Shown: positions 24,506-34,569, numbered from the stretch's first letter. The stretch: 64,000 nucleotides of DNA from Gammaproteobacteria bacterium (GCA_028293725.1 JAQGOE010000070.1:13650-77649); one strand, 5' to 3'. The notes: generated by a model not told the origin, from the sequence alone. Translations and numbers: made by a program.

Positions 24506-25369
24506 ATGCTGCAGGTGAGTTCAGGCGACAAAGTCGTTCCGCGAGGCCGTCCGCGCAAGCCTAAACGGGCTCCCACGGAGAAGTGGAACCCCATGCGCTC
24601 GGCTTTGCGCACCTTGACGGTGCTGCGAGCCTTGAACATCCATAACGGTGCCACTGTAGCCGCATTGTCCGTGGTGACAGGCATCTCCCGGCCCGCGCTG
24701 TATCGCATACTCGAAACGCTGCGTGAAGCGGGATATATCTCCGTCGATATCGCCGGAAAGCACTACTGCTTGACCATGCTGGTGCGCAGCCTGGCCGAGG
24801 GGTTCACTGACGAGGACTGGGTGACGCAGATCGCCCGGCCCGCGCTAGCCAGCTTGCAGCGCAAGGTCGTATGGCCGACCGACCTGGGCACCTTCCGCAG
24901 CAGTGGCATGTGGATTCGGGAGACGACCCGGCGTCTGAGCCCGTTGACGATCGACCGAGGTGTCGCTGGAACTCGATTCTGCATGCTGGGCTCGGCAACG
25001 GGCCGCGCCTACCTCGCGTTCTGCCGGCCGGACGAGCGCGAACAGATACTGCGCAATCTTCGCCTGTCCGTCGAGCCGGGCAACGAGTTGATCCTGCGGC
25101 CGAGACGTCTCGAGGAGCTTCTCGAGGATGTCCGCAAGAGAGGCTATGGCTACCGCTATGGTGAGCCTCCCAAGGAGTCCGGCGCGATCGCAGTCCCCAT
25201 CCTGGCCGGCGAGCGCATCTTCGGCTGCGTGAACATGACTTTCATGGCAGCGACCCTGACTCCGGAGGAGGCTGCCAGGAAACACCTGGCGGACTTGCGC
25301 GAGTCCGCTGACGCCATCGCTCACGGGACTCAGCAACTCGAGAGCGCGGCATCCTCGCGTGAGTCTTAA
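24506..25369 (+). CDS. IclR-family transcriptional regulator
   Basis: The protein has 287 residues from the ATG at 24506, 10 bases after GAGGGGG; a GTG at 24461 is possible. Following a basic linker, the winged helix-turn-helix runs from SALRTLTVLRALNIHNGATVA to SRPALYRILETLREAGYIS (about residues 30-85). The IclR effector domain contains TFRSSGMWIRETTRRL, GRAYLAFCRPDE and AIAVPILAGERIFGCVNMTF. IclR proteins such as PobR and PcaR commonly control aromatic-acid operons. Downstream of pobA and the FAH gene and upstream of a TonB receptor, it probably governs this module, perhaps jointly with the LysR protein at 19063-19983. Confidence 0.88.
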   Translation: MLQVSSGDKVVPRGRPRKPKRAPTEKWNPMRSALRTLTVLRALNIHNGATVAALSVVTGISRPALYRILETLREAGYISVDIAGKHYCLTMLVRSLAEGFTDEDWVTQIARPALASLQRKVVWPTDLGTFRSSGMWIRETTRRLSPLTIDRGVAGTRFCMLGSATGRAYLAFCRPDEREQILRNLRLSVEPGNELILRPRRLEELLEDVRKRGYGYRYGEPPKESGAIAVPILAGERIFGCVNMTFMAATLTPEEAARKHLADLRESADAIAHGTQQLESAASSRES

Positions 25370-25552
25370 TAAGGGCCGGTAGCCGGTCGTAGGCGGCTCA
25401 TGTCGCCGGCCAACGTCGTTGCGCGTCGTACGCATTTTCCGCCAGGCGTACATCTTCCATCTACCGCGCATACCCCAGCGATCGGCGTGTTAGGTTTCTC
25501 TCGCCACCAGCCGCGACAGCGCGGCAACTGTCTGCGGCAAAGAGGGGGGGAG

Positions 25553-27784
25553 ATGGTTACTACGAGAGTGAGTGCATTGATTTATACGGCCGCCCTGTTG
25601 ATGGTGGCCGGTATCGCGAGCGCTCAGGAGGCAGTGACTCGAGTGGGGTCGGCTGCTGCCAGTGACCAGGAGAGCGCTGGCGCCGCGGGTCTGGAGGAAG
25701 TCGTCGTTACGGCGACCAAGACTGGCGCGACACAGCTGCAAAAGACGCCGTTAGCCGTCAGCGCTTATTCCTCAGATCAACTCAACACGTCGGTCGTTAC
25801 CAACGTCAAGGACCTGGTGTCTCTCACGCCGAGCCTGAACGTGTCACAGGCGACCGCGAGCGCGCAGATCTATATTCGGGGAATCGGCAGCAACAATGTC
25901 TTCAACGGGTCCGATCCCGACGTGACGGTGCAGTCCGACGGCGTCTATATCGCCCGGGCTTTCGGCCAGTTCGCCGACTTCATCGACGTGGATCGTGTTG
26001 AAGTCCTGCGCGGCCCACAAGGCACGTTATATGGACGCAACGCCGTCGGTGGGACCATCAACATCATCTCGCGCCTGCCCACCGACGACTTGCAGAACAA
26101 GGCACAGGTGACGCTCGGCAATTTCTCCCTGCTGCAGACCCAGGACTATGTGAGCGGCCCGCTGGTCAAAGGAGTGGCGGACGCCAGTCTGAGCGCGAAC
26201 TATGTCACTCACAGCCCCTACGAGACGAACCTCGTCCGCGGCCAGCCTGGCGTGGGTGAGGCGGACCGTGGCGGAGTGAGAGCGCAACTCCTGCTCAAGC
26301 CGGCTGACGCGGTCAACATGATCACCCGGGCAGATTACAACAAGAGCGCCGAGGATTTCGCTTCCTCCTCGCATCTGCTGTACCCCTACGCTCGAGCACC
26401 TTTGGCATCCAGTATCGTAGGCGACTATACCCAGGTTGCACTCGACTGGCCCCAGGTCAATCATGAGCAGATCTGGGGCGTTTCCGAGGAGATCAACGCG
26501 TTGCTCAGCGACCAGCTGACCCTGAAATCGATCACGGCTTATCGTGACAGCTGGTATCGCCTCGGCGTCGATGTCGATGGCACCGAGTTGCCGGTGATCG
26601 AGGGATTTCAGTCGGATGACTCGAAACAGGTGAGTCAGGAATTGAATCTCGTCGCCAATGTAGGTCGATTCGACGGCGTCGGCGGACTCTATTATTTCAA
26701 CGAGCACGAAATCAGCGTGGTCGGCTCGGCACTGCCCTCACCAGGTCCTAACTTCAAGAATGCGGTCACGCCGGATGCTCACGCCCGCTCCGAAGCAGCG
26801 TTCGCACAGGGCACTTACCATTTGTTCGATACGGTAGGGCTGACCGCGGGGATTCGTTACACCAAGGAACGTAAGGAGTTGGATCAGACGTACAGTCGCA
26901 CGTCCCTTGCCACCTCCGCCTTTCTGCCTGGCTTTCCGTTTCTGGCGAACACAACGCGGGACTTTCACGCACTGACGCCGAAGTTCGGCGTGGATTGGCA
27001 GATGTCTCCCGACGCGCTCCTCTACCTCTCTGCCACTCGTGGCTTCAAGAGCGGTGGAACGAATTACGCCGCCTCCAACGTGGCTGCGCTGTCATTTGCC
27101 CCGGAGTACATTTGGAGCTACGAGGCCGGGCTCAAGTCCGACTGGCTCGAGCACCGCCTCCGCTTCAATCTGACGGGGTTCCACTACGACTACAGCGATC
27201 TGCAGGTCCAGTCACTTCTCGGCCCCGGGGTCGCGGCGATCGCCAATGCCGCCACCGCGAAGGTCTCGGGGATGGAATTGGAGGCCACCGTCAAGCCCGT
27301 TGCGGCGCTGGTGTTGACGGCGAATTATTCGCTCCTGGATGCGCATTACAGCAACTTTCGCGAGGCCAGCGTTCCTGGCGCTCTCGCGCCGTTTCTGGTC
27401 GGATCACCGCGTTTGAATGCAAACGGGACCTTCGATGCGACGGGCAACCGGCTGAATGCGGCACCGCGTGACTCCGCTTCCGCAACCGGCCAATACAATT
27501 GGAACCTGGGCGGCGGGGTGACCTTCCTGCGGGCGGAATACTACTGGCAGTCCCGCGTGTTCTACGACCCGTCCAATGCACTGATCATGAGTCAGAAGGC
27601 ATACGGCATCACCAACGTATTCCTTGGGTACGATAACGAGAGTTCGAGGTGGGGTGTGCATCTGTTCGCGAAGAACATCGGCGATACGCATTACCTCACC
27701 GCTGTCGTTGCCAACGGAGTGGAACCCGCAGGGCAGGCCGCGCCGCCGCGAACGTATGGCGTACGGATGTCGAAGAGCTTCTGA
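25553..27784 (+). CDS. TonB-dependent outer-membrane receptor
   Basis: The protein has 743 residues from the ATG at 25553, which follows a strong GAGGGGGGG run by two bases; a longer frame starting at 25400 has no signal sequence. A signal peptide ends near ASAQE (residue 23), a TonB box LEEVVVTATKT lies at about 45-55, and the plug has VDRVEVLRGPQGTLYGRNAVGGTINI (in pieces). The barrel ends with a terminal Phe (MSKSF). It belongs to the sphingomonad/xanthomonad-type receptors for organic substrates rather than a defined siderophore class. It follows iclR by 183 bp, a gap with no visible gene, and probably imports the aromatic substrate of the dehalogenase/pobA module. Confidence 0.92.
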   Translation: MVTTRVSALIYTAALLMVAGIASAQEAVTRVGSAAASDQESAGAAGLEEVVVTATKTGATQLQKTPLAVSAYSSDQLNTSVVTNVKDLVSLTPSLNVSQATASAQIYIRGIGSNNVFNGSDPDVTVQSDGVYIARAFGQFADFIDVDRVEVLRGPQGTLYGRNAVGGTINIISRLPTDDLQNKAQVTLGNFSLLQTQDYVSGPLVKGVADASLSANYVTHSPYETNLVRGQPGVGEADRGGVRAQLLLKPADAVNMITRADYNKSAEDFASSSHLLYPYARAPLASSIVGDYTQVALDWPQVNHEQIWGVSEEINALLSDQLTLKSITAYRDSWYRLGVDVDGTELPVIEGFQSDDSKQVSQELNLVANVGRFDGVGGLYYFNEHEISVVGSALPSPGPNFKNAVTPDAHARSEAAFAQGTYHLFDTVGLTAGIRYTKERKELDQTYSRTSLATSAFLPGFPFLANTTRDFHALTPKFGVDWQMSPDALLYLSATRGFKSGGTNYAASNVAALSFAPEYIWSYEAGLKSDWLEHRLRFNLTGFHYDYSDLQVQSLLGPGVAAIANAATAKVSGMELEATVKPVAALVLTANYSLLDAHYSNFREASVPGALAPFLVGSPRLNANGTFDATGNRLNAAPRDSASATGQYNWNLGGGVTFLRAEYYWQSRVFYDPSNALIMSQKAYGITNVFLGYDNESSRWGVHLFAKNIGDTHYLTAVVANGVEPAGQAAPPRTYGVRMSKSF

Positions 27785-27812
27785 TCCAACAGCGCCACGC
27801 GACCGCGCGCCT

Positions 27813-28253
27813 TCAGAGCCAGACAGCGTCCGTCGATGGAGTGAGCTCGGGGCCGTGCCGCTCGTTGGTGTACAGGCGAATGCGGCGACCGTCTGGGTCC
27901 TCGAATGCCACCAGCCATCCTACGTACCCCGTCAGGATAGGCGAGTGCGGAACACCCTCGGTCCGAAGATGATCGCGCCAGCTCTGCAGCTCTGCCTGGC
28001 CTTCGACGGTGAGTGTGATCGGGTCGAAGCCCTTGTGTTGCACCGCCTGCGTGGCATTCAGCCGCAGCTCCAGCTTCGTGCCGAGATGGGGTACATCCAG
28101 GATGATCGCGAAGAGTCTTTTATTGGCGTCGTAATGATCTGCTTGCCTGATGCGCGTCGCACCCATGACGCGACTGTAGAACTCGCACGACCGCTCCAGA
28201 TCGGACACGGGGAACTTGAGGTGATGAATACCCAGGAAATCAGGAGGTGACAT
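27813..28253 (-). CDS. VOC (glyoxalase/dioxygenase-fold) family protein
   Basis: The 146-residue protein consists of one vicinal-oxygen-chelate domain: GIHHLKFPVSDLERSCEFYSRVMG with the first metal His, then a second half with HKGFDPITLTVEG and GWLVAFEDPDGRRIRLYTNE carrying the terminal metal Glu or its equivalent. The fold covers glyoxalases, extradiol dioxygenases and isomerases; a single 140-residue domain acts as a dimer. Its start overlaps the stop region of the upstream MFS transporter gene by 14 bp, so the two are translated together. The substrate cannot be read from sequence; an aromatic or enol acid is likely from context. Confidence 0.82.
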   Translation of the reverse strand: MSPPDFLGIHHLKFPVSDLERSCEFYSRVMGATRIRQADHYDANKRLFAIILDVPHLGTKLELRLNATQAVQHKGFDPITLTVEGQAELQSWRDHLRTEGVPHSPILTGYVGWLVAFEDPDGRRIRLYTNERHGPELTPSTDAVWL

Positions 28254-29469
28254 GTGATACCCCTCGTTGTCCGCGAGGCGACGTTGTCCGGGCCCCGCGC
28301 TCGAGCCTTAGGAATAGCGCCGCTCCAACGGCGAGTAGGGCGGTCGACATCAGCAATGCCGGTGCATAGTTGCCCGCTCGATCCCTGATGAGACCGTATC
28401 CGAAGCCTCCCATCGCCATACCGACATAAAAGAACATCGCAAGCAGACCGTAGATTGCCGCGTAGTGACGCAGGCCGAACAGGCGCGCACAGAAGAACGC
28501 CATGAGGTCGAGCTCTGCGCCGATGCTGAAACCGATGAGTACGGTTGCCAGACCCGCTACCGGTGTGGCGGAAGGCGTTAGAAGTAAAGCGGAGCCGATG
28601 GCCGCGAGGCACATGATGATGGCCGAGACGCGCGCAGGATGGCTCAAATCCAACAGACTGCCTACCACCAGACGACTCACCATCACAGAGAATGCAAGGA
28701 GCGACAGAAACCAGGTGGCCGTGCGTTCGTCGATACCGCGCTCGACCATGACCGACTGAAAGGCAGACACCAGTCCGATCGATGCGGCGGTGATGGCGAG
28801 AACGGCCACGCCGAGTTTCCAGAAAGGGGAACTCGTTGCCGCCGCCCGAGTGGTGACTCCGTCACCTGCACGGGCCCGCGTGTTAGGTGGCTGCACCGGC
28901 CGCATGAGCAACTGCGCGAGGAGACCTCCCCCAAGGGTGGTTGCCGCCAGCAGCAGGTAGCTGTCCCGCCATCCATGACTCGACATCATGAAACCGATGA
29001 GGGGCGGGAATAGAACCGCTACGAAAGCGATCCCGAATTGGGCGCACGCCAATGCTGCGCCGCGCGCCTGTTGGAATTGCGCTGCCACCAATACCGTGTA
29101 GCACATTGGACCGGTCGCGCAGCCCAGAACATTGAGCGTGATGATCGCCCCATAATATTCGCCAACATTGCCGGAGAGGCGCGATAACCAGATGTACGAC
29201 AGTGTGGCGGCCACTACAGAAAAACCCGACAGGGCGCGGACGCCGAAGCGATCGATCAACCGCCCGGCAAATGGAAAGGTCAGCGCCGCTATCGGCAAGG
29301 CAATCAGCGCGCCCGCCGCCACCGCTTTCGACCATCCGAACTGCAGCCCCACGGCTCGAAAGAACAGGCTGGAGACTGGCGTATAACAGGGGATTCCGAA
29401 TCCGAGGCCGATCGTTGCGGCCAGCAGGTTGCGCCATCCACCCTGGAGCTCGCGGAAGAACGCGCTCAC
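28240..29469 (-). CDS. MFS transporter
   Basis: The 409-residue protein has about twelve hydrophobic helices. It begins FFRELQGGWRNLLAATIGLGFGIPCYTP, typical of MFS carriers of the monocarboxylate/oxalate-formate-like type, with a GRLIDRFGVRAL loop between helices 2 and 3 and a basic cytoplasmic linker (TRARAGDGVTTRAAAT) in the middle. It is likely to carry a small organic acid. It is followed without gap by the VOC gene. The 237 bp upstream (29470-29706) separate it from the convergent-side glycosidase gene end and hold no recognisable gene. Confidence 0.85.
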   Translation of the reverse strand: MSAFFRELQGGWRNLLAATIGLGFGIPCYTPVSSLFFRAVGLQFGWSKAVAAGALIALPIAALTFPFAGRLIDRFGVRALSGFSVVAATLSYIWLSRLSGNVGEYYGAIITLNVLGCATGPMCYTVLVAAQFQQARGAALACAQFGIAFVAVLFPPLIGFMMSSHGWRDSYLLLAATTLGGGLLAQLLMRPVQPPNTRARAGDGVTTRAAATSSPFWKLGVAVLAITAASIGLVSAFQSVMVERGIDERTATWFLSLLAFSVMVSRLVVGSLLDLSHPARVSAIIMCLAAIGSALLLTPSATPVAGLATVLIGFSIGAELDLMAFFCARLFGLRHYAAIYGLLAMFFYVGMAMGGFGYGLIRDRAGNYAPALLMSTALLAVGAALFLRLERGARTTSPRGQRGVSHVTS

Positions 29470-29706
29470 GAAGCGGACGGACCCCGTTGGACAATCGACA
29501 CGGTCGGACCTCCGTCAAGATGTGAATGCGAGCCGGCGTTCAAATTATCGCGCCGCGCCTGGCTGATTGCGAGTTGGGGAAAGTCATTTGACGCCATCGG
29601 GCCGGACTTGTCCGGTGGCCGGACATTTTCGGGCGTGCCCCTGACCCGGAGGCGAAATCCGCGAATTGCTGGCGAGGCTGGGCGTGAAGGCGTCGGACTG
29701 ATGAAT

Positions 29707-31251
29707 TCAGCGCAGTGTCACGACTGCCACCGCGAAGGGTTCGAGTTCGATAACGTGGCCGGTGAGCGTCTGTGGTCGCGCGGGGCCTTCGGCCGTCGAC
29801 GTATCAACAGTCTCCACACGGCCGCGTTCCACATCGGTGGGCAACGTAAGCTCCACCGTTCGGTTGCGCTTGTTCACAAGAAGCAGCTTTCTCTCGCCCT
29901 TTGACGAGCGGTAAGCCTGGGCGGCAACCGCCGGCAACATGGACTCCATCGACTCGACGTTGGCTGCTGAGTCGGTGAACACAGTGCTGAGGAGCGTGTC
30001 GCCGGGTCCGAAATTGTCCTTCACCAGCTTTAGCACCCAGTAGCGCGAGTTGGGTTTGCCATTCGTCCAGTCGACCATCGACACGTCCGGGAACTGAGTC
30101 GGGTAGCCGACGAGTTGGGATTCCCCGAGAACGTCGATTCCGAGGGCCGACAGCCGCATGTAGAGGTAGGCGTAGGTCGCCCCGGAGAGATTCCAGTAGG
30201 CGGCCGGAATGGCCGCGGGAGTCGGGCTGGCTGTGTCCTTGGGCAGGATCGACCCCAGCTCATCGAGCGTCGTGCGCGTGCCCGGCGCAAGGCGCTTGCG
30301 AATACGCTCGATAAATCTGACGGTAGCGACGAATTTATCCGCCTGCCAGAAGAAAGAATACTGCCACTGATCGAGGGACTCGGTCGGAGCCGGGATGGCG
30401 TAGAAGTGGTAGGAAACCATATCGAGCGGCGTACCCGCTCGATGGTTGCGCGGATTCAGGAAATACTCAAACATGTCGGCGTCCGGGTTCGCGAGGGCGA
30501 GGCCCACGAACCTGGTTCGTGGGCTGACTTTCCTGATGGCGGCAACGATTGCGTCATAGCGACGCGTATATTGCTCCGGGGTCGTCCGGTGCTCGAAATC
30601 AGGCTCGTTGAGCACTTCCCACCACGGGATGTCGTAGTGATATCCGGAGCGGTGATAGGCGCCGTTTTCATCTGCGAAACCCCCTTGGGTATACCAACTC
30701 ACCACGCGGGCAAAATATTCTGCGGCCTGCGTGCCCGTGGGGTCGCCCAGCTCCGTACCCTGGCTGTAAGTCCAACTCACCCGATCCGGATCCGGCGGGT
30801 AGGTCACGGGACTGGCAGTCGCGAACATCCAGGCCGGGATGGTGCTGAAGTTGAAGATCACCGGATGTCCCTGCGTTGCGTGCAGAAAGTCCAGGGTCGG
30901 CGGATCGATGAGGGAGAAGTCCCAAGACGTCTTGCCGTCGCGAGGCGGCTCGAGCTCCGCGACAGCCAATCGCGGATAGGGAAACCAGGGCGCGAAGCGC
31001 ACGTAGTCGGCCTGCAGATCCTGTAGAGCGGCGAAGGCCCGGTCGTGGATGGGCGACCCGGGGCGCAGCATGGGATTCACGACGACCTGCAGGGTGGGCA
31101 CTGCCTTCGATACCGCGACGGTCTTCGACCAATCGACCGAGACCTGCATCGTGGGTATCGCCTGTGCGTGGCCGACGAAACTCCAGACACACAGTGCGCG
31201 TAGTAGTGCGCGACCGCAGATGATTTTGGTAACGTTGCGCATCTTTCGCAT
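29707..31251 (-). CDS. Secreted glycoside hydrolase, GH39-like (clan GH-A)
   Basis: The protein has 514 residues from the ATG at 31249-31251, preceded by an AAGGGGGG run; a longer frame adds 11 residues. A signal peptide (LLRALCVWSFVGHAQA) is followed by a TIM barrel: VRFAPWFPYPRLAVAEL, HPVIFNFSTIPAWMF, WWEVLNEPDFEHR with the acid/base Glu of the NEP motif, MVSYHFYAIP, and TRTTLDELGSILP with the likely nucleophile Glu. A C-terminal beta domain (LLLVNKRNRTVELTLP) completes the layout, as in GH39 beta-xylosidases and alpha-iduronidases. It may remove a sugar from an aromatic glycoside or hemicellulose fragment. An operator of the second TetR set lies 79 bp upstream. Confidence 0.82.
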   Translation of the reverse strand: MRKMRNVTKIICGRALLRALCVWSFVGHAQAIPTMQVSVDWSKTVAVSKAVPTLQVVVNPMLRPGSPIHDRAFAALQDLQADYVRFAPWFPYPRLAVAELEPPRDGKTSWDFSLIDPPTLDFLHATQGHPVIFNFSTIPAWMFATASPVTYPPDPDRVSWTYSQGTELGDPTGTQAAEYFARVVSWYTQGGFADENGAYHRSGYHYDIPWWEVLNEPDFEHRTTPEQYTRRYDAIVAAIRKVSPRTRFVGLALANPDADMFEYFLNPRNHRAGTPLDMVSYHFYAIPAPTESLDQWQYSFFWQADKFVATVRFIERIRKRLAPGTRTTLDELGSILPKDTASPTPAAIPAAYWNLSGATYAYLYMRLSALGIDVLGESQLVGYPTQFPDVSMVDWTNGKPNSRYWVLKLVKDNFGPGDTLLSTVFTDSAANVESMESMLPAVAAQAYRSSKGERKLLLVNKRNRTVELTLPTDVERGRVETVDTSTAEGPARPQTLTGHVIELEPFAVAVVTLR

Positions 31252-31329
31252 GCCCCCCTTGACGATCGGTATCGCGCCCGGCAACCGCCGGCCCTGCAGA
31301 CATTCTATCCCTTCGTTGGTCGCGTGTCC

Positions 31330-31342
31330 TTAACACTGTTAA
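31330..31342. promoter_or_regulatory. Operator candidate A of the second TetR regulon
   Basis: TTAACACTGTTAA lies between the divergent glycosidase (start 31251) and HD-protein (start 31393) genes. It is identical to the copy at 32201-32213, 870 bp away, and related to 32223-32235 and 35889-35901. Confidence 0.65.
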
Positions 31343-31392
31343 TCTCAGTGCCGTAGCCCCCCGCAAGTATCCCGGACCCACAGGAGTCAATC

Positions 31393-32157
31393 ATGCCGTC
31401 AGACGAAAACAGCCTGCCCCAACATTCGGAGGACCCGTCGGCCTTCCCGCAGCCAGGTCGCGAGAGGCTGATCCTGCCCCAACCTATCGCGTCACAAGGC
31501 ACCGGAGTGGCCAACGTCGAGAAGGCAATGCTGCAGCAGTTGCGCCCGGCCACCGTGTTTATGATGGGAGACAATCCGGCGCTGCCCCGCATGCCGAAAG
31601 CGCCGAAATTGCTGGACTTCTTCCGCCTGCGCTTTTCGGAAATCACCTTTCGGCACCTGCTGCAGAGCGCGAAAACCGCACTGGATGCCGGTCAGGAAGA
31701 AAAGGTCGTCATCGCATGTCTGTTGCACGACATTTCCAATGGTGCGCTCATTCGCACCGATCACGGTTATTGGAGCGCGCAGCTGGTGGCGCCGTATGTG
31801 ACTGAAGAAGTGGCATGGGCGGTCCAATACCACCAGGCGCTGCGTTACTTCGCCGATGAATCCGTTGGTTTCAAGTACCCGGATGCCTATGACCAATTCT
31901 TTGGCGCGGATTATGAGCCCCCGGAATACATCCGCTGCGCACACGCTGAGGCGCGTGCCCATCGCTGGTACGTGACCTCGCGGCTTATCACGATCTATGA
32001 CGTGTACGCGTTTCAGGACAACTGGTCGGTCGATCCGGAAGAGTTCACCGATGTGATCGGCCGCAATTTCCGCGAGCCGAGGGAGGGGCTCGGGTTCGAT
32101 GGCTCGGCGTCGGCTCACATGTGGCGGACCATGATATGGCCGAATAATTTTCTTTGA
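31393..32157 (+). CDS. HD-domain (metal-dependent phosphohydrolase-like) protein
   Basis: The 254-residue protein has a disordered Pro/Gln-rich N-terminus followed by an HD fold. SEITFRHLLQSAKTAL supplies the first His, VIACLLHDISN the HD pair, TDHGYWSAQLVAPYV a further His, and VQYHQALRYFAD another. The closest general pattern is HD proteins related to myo-inositol oxygenase and small phosphohydrolases, with no GGDEF or nucleotide-binding partner. No signal peptide is seen. Preceded at 50 bp by an operator copy, it belongs to the second aromatic regulon, so an oxygenase or hydrolase acting on a catabolite is possible; function is not established. Confidence 0.7.
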   Translation: MPSDENSLPQHSEDPSAFPQPGRERLILPQPIASQGTGVANVEKAMLQQLRPATVFMMGDNPALPRMPKAPKLLDFFRLRFSEITFRHLLQSAKTALDAGQEEKVVIACLLHDISNGALIRTDHGYWSAQLVAPYVTEEVAWAVQYHQALRYFADESVGFKYPDAYDQFFGADYEPPEYIRCAHAEARAHRWYVTSRLITIYDVYAFQDNWSVDPEEFTDVIGRNFREPREGLGFDGSASAHMWRTMIWPNNFL

Positions 32158-32200
32158 GCGGCCCGGCTCGCCGCGCAGGTGGCGCCCCTCGTAGTTGACT

Positions 32201-32235
32201 TTAACACTGTTAAGGAAGATCCTTAACAGCGTTAA
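32201..32235 (+). promoter_or_regulatory. Tandem operators B and C upstream of the TonB receptor
   Basis: TTAACACTGTTAA (32201-32213) and TTAACAGCGTTAA (32223-32235) are spaced 22 bp start to start, two helical turns, and end 22 bp before the receptor ATG. Two dimers could bind on one face of the DNA. Confidence 0.68.
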
Positions 32236-32257
32236 CTGACTTGGGTAAGGGGGCCAC

Positions 32258-34555
32258 ATGTCAATAAATAAGGTCAATCCATATTGGTCGCGCAGCTTGG
32301 GCGTCTGTGCCGCGGTCGCTGTGGGCGTCGGTACAGGAGGTTTTTCGAGCGAAGTCCGAGCGCAGGGTGCGTCGTCCGAGTCCGCGCCTGATTCGTCGGC
32401 GTTAGCCGAAATCGTCGTGACCGCGCAGTTCCGCGCCGAGGGCTTGCAATCAACGCCGATCGCCATCACAGCCGAAAACGCCGCAATGATGGAGGCGCGC
32501 AGCCAGACCAGTCTTCTCGACGTCGCGAGCACTGCGCCGAACGTGAACATACGGCCCGCCACTTCCGCCCTGGGCAACGCCGCGTCTATTTTCATCCGCG
32601 GAGTTGGGCAGTACGACCCCAGCTTCGCGCTGGAACCGGGCGTCGGAATCTATATCGACGACGTTTACTTTCCGACCATTTACGGCTCGGTGTTCGATCT
32701 CCTCGATCTCGACAGGGTCGAGATCCTGCGCGGCCCGCAAGGGACACTCGCCGGCAAGAATTCCATTGGCGGTGCCATCAAGCTCTACTCGAAGAAGCCC
32801 GACGGGGAGGGCGGTGGCTATATCGAGGCCGGCTACGGTGACTTCAACCAAATCAACTTCCGCGGGGGCGCTGATTTCACGCTGATACCCGACCAGCTGT
32901 TCGTACGCATTGCGGGCGTCTACAAGCGGCGCGACGGTTACGAGACCCGGTTGGACTATGGTTGTTCGCATCCCGGGTCGAGCGTCACGCCTAACCCTAT
33001 GCAGGAGAACTGCACACTCGGAACCGAAGGCGGTGAGGAGTTCGGCGGCGTGCGCGCGGCTGTGAGATGGACACCACCCAACAGCAAGCTCGAGGTCAAC
33101 TTCACCGTTGACGACAGCGTCGACAACGGTGAGCCGGTACCGACCAAGCTGGTATATGCACTGCCAAGCACGGGACTTCAGCAGTACATCACGTCTGCCA
33201 AGTACGTTAACTATTCAACGTATTCGGATCCGAGCATCGGGTTTTCGGTTCCGCCGGTCAACCGCGTTGCGTCCGACGGCGAGTCGCTCAATATCGGCTA
33301 CGCCTTCACCGACGACCTGTCGCTAACCTCGATTACCGCTTACCGTCACTATGACGGCCGATCCGGTATCGATGGAGACGGTACTCCGCTGGGCGTGCAG
33401 AATATCTACGCGCCCGTCTCATTCCGGGAATTCACCGAAGAGGATCGAGTCAGCGGCAAGATGGCCCTGCTGGATTACACCGTGGGTGCGTTCTATTACC
33501 ACGGCAACGGGTATTCGGGCGGCCGTGTAGATGCCTCGGGCGTTGACTTCCTCACCGGTGACACGGCAATCTCGCAGAGCATCTCGGGTTTCCTCCACAC
33601 GGTGTTTCATGTGACGGATCAGTTCAGCGTCTCCGCCGGGCTGCGTTACACCCACGAGACCAAGAAATATACGTTCAGCAGCCTGTCACCCTTCGACCCG
33701 GGACAGCCCGCGGCGTTGGTGGGCGCGATCAACGGCGACCGCGGCGACTACTCCGGCTCTAAACCCGACTACCGTCTGAACGCACAGTATCAATGGACGC
33801 CCCAGTTCATGACTTACGCCACCTTCTCCACGGGCTTCAAGGGAGGCGGCGTCAATCCCCGGCCCTTCGTGCCCACCCAGGTGGTGCCTTTCGGTCCGGA
33901 ATCGATCGACGCGTATGAAGTGGGGGCGAAGAGCGAGCTGTTCGATCGCAGCCTGCGGCTGAACGTGGCCGCGTTCTACAACGACTACAAGGATATTCAA
34001 CTCACCATCACCAACGGTTACGGCGGCTTTCCCTTGTCTGCCCTGCCGCTGAATGCAGGCACCGCGCACGTCAAGGGAGTCGAGCTCGAAGCCGAGGCGC
34101 ATCCGGTCGACGGCCTCGAGATGGATGTCGCCGCGAGCTATCTCGATTTCAAATACGTGTCACTCACGCCGGCGGCCGTCGTTTCGGGTATCGGCTACGG
34201 TATGAGCACCCCGTTCACGCCCAGCACGGAGCTCAATGCGGGTATCCAATACGAGTTCGAGACCCACCTGCTCGTCGGTAGCTTCACACCGCGGCTGGAT
34301 GCGAATTACCAGGGGCACTTCTACACGAATGCCGCAAACGGGCCTTACAACTACACCCAGAGCCGCACGCTGGTTAACGGTCGGTTGACCTGGCGAGCGG
34401 ACGCCGGCGGCTGGGAAGCCGCGCTCTCGGGAACCAACTTGCTGAACAAATACTACTACCTGAATACCTTCGACATCACTCCCGAATCGGGCATTGCGAC
34501 GGCAACGCCTGCTCCTCCGCGGATGTGGATGGTATCGGTGAAGCACAAGTTCTGA
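32258..34555 (+). CDS. TonB-dependent outer-membrane receptor
   Basis: The 765-residue protein has a signal peptide running to about residue 35 (AAVAVGVGTGGFSSEVRAQ), a TonB box ALAEIVVTAQ at about 46-55, and a plug with FIRGVGQYDPSF, GVGIYIDDVYFPT and DRVEILRGPQGTLAGKNSIGGAIKL (in pieces). A 22-strand-type barrel ends VSVKHKF with a terminal Phe. AAGGGGGCC precedes the ATG. The layout is that of receptors in sphingomonads and related bacteria that take up lignin-derived aromatics or other organic molecules. Two operator copies lie directly upstream, so its expression is probably induced with the Rieske/PQQ genes at 35.9-40.2 kb. Confidence 0.93.
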   Translation: MSINKVNPYWSRSLGVCAAVAVGVGTGGFSSEVRAQGASSESAPDSSALAEIVVTAQFRAEGLQSTPIAITAENAAMMEARSQTSLLDVASTAPNVNIRPATSALGNAASIFIRGVGQYDPSFALEPGVGIYIDDVYFPTIYGSVFDLLDLDRVEILRGPQGTLAGKNSIGGAIKLYSKKPDGEGGGYIEAGYGDFNQINFRGGADFTLIPDQLFVRIAGVYKRRDGYETRLDYGCSHPGSSVTPNPMQENCTLGTEGGEEFGGVRAAVRWTPPNSKLEVNFTVDDSVDNGEPVPTKLVYALPSTGLQQYITSAKYVNYSTYSDPSIGFSVPPVNRVASDGESLNIGYAFTDDLSLTSITAYRHYDGRSGIDGDGTPLGVQNIYAPVSFREFTEEDRVSGKMALLDYTVGAFYYHGNGYSGGRVDASGVDFLTGDTAISQSISGFLHTVFHVTDQFSVSAGLRYTHETKKYTFSSLSPFDPGQPAALVGAINGDRGDYSGSKPDYRLNAQYQWTPQFMTYATFSTGFKGGGVNPRPFVPTQVVPFGPESIDAYEVGAKSELFDRSLRLNVAAFYNDYKDIQLTITNGYGGFPLSALPLNAGTAHVKGVELEAEAHPVDGLEMDVAASYLDFKYVSLTPAAVVSGIGYGMSTPFTPSTELNAGIQYEFETHLLVGSFTPRLDANYQGHFYTNAANGPYNYTQSRTLVNGRLTWRADAGGWEAALSGTNLLNKYYYLNTFDITPESGIATATPAPPRMWMVSVKHKF

Positions 34556-34569
34556 AAAGGGGAAGCGCC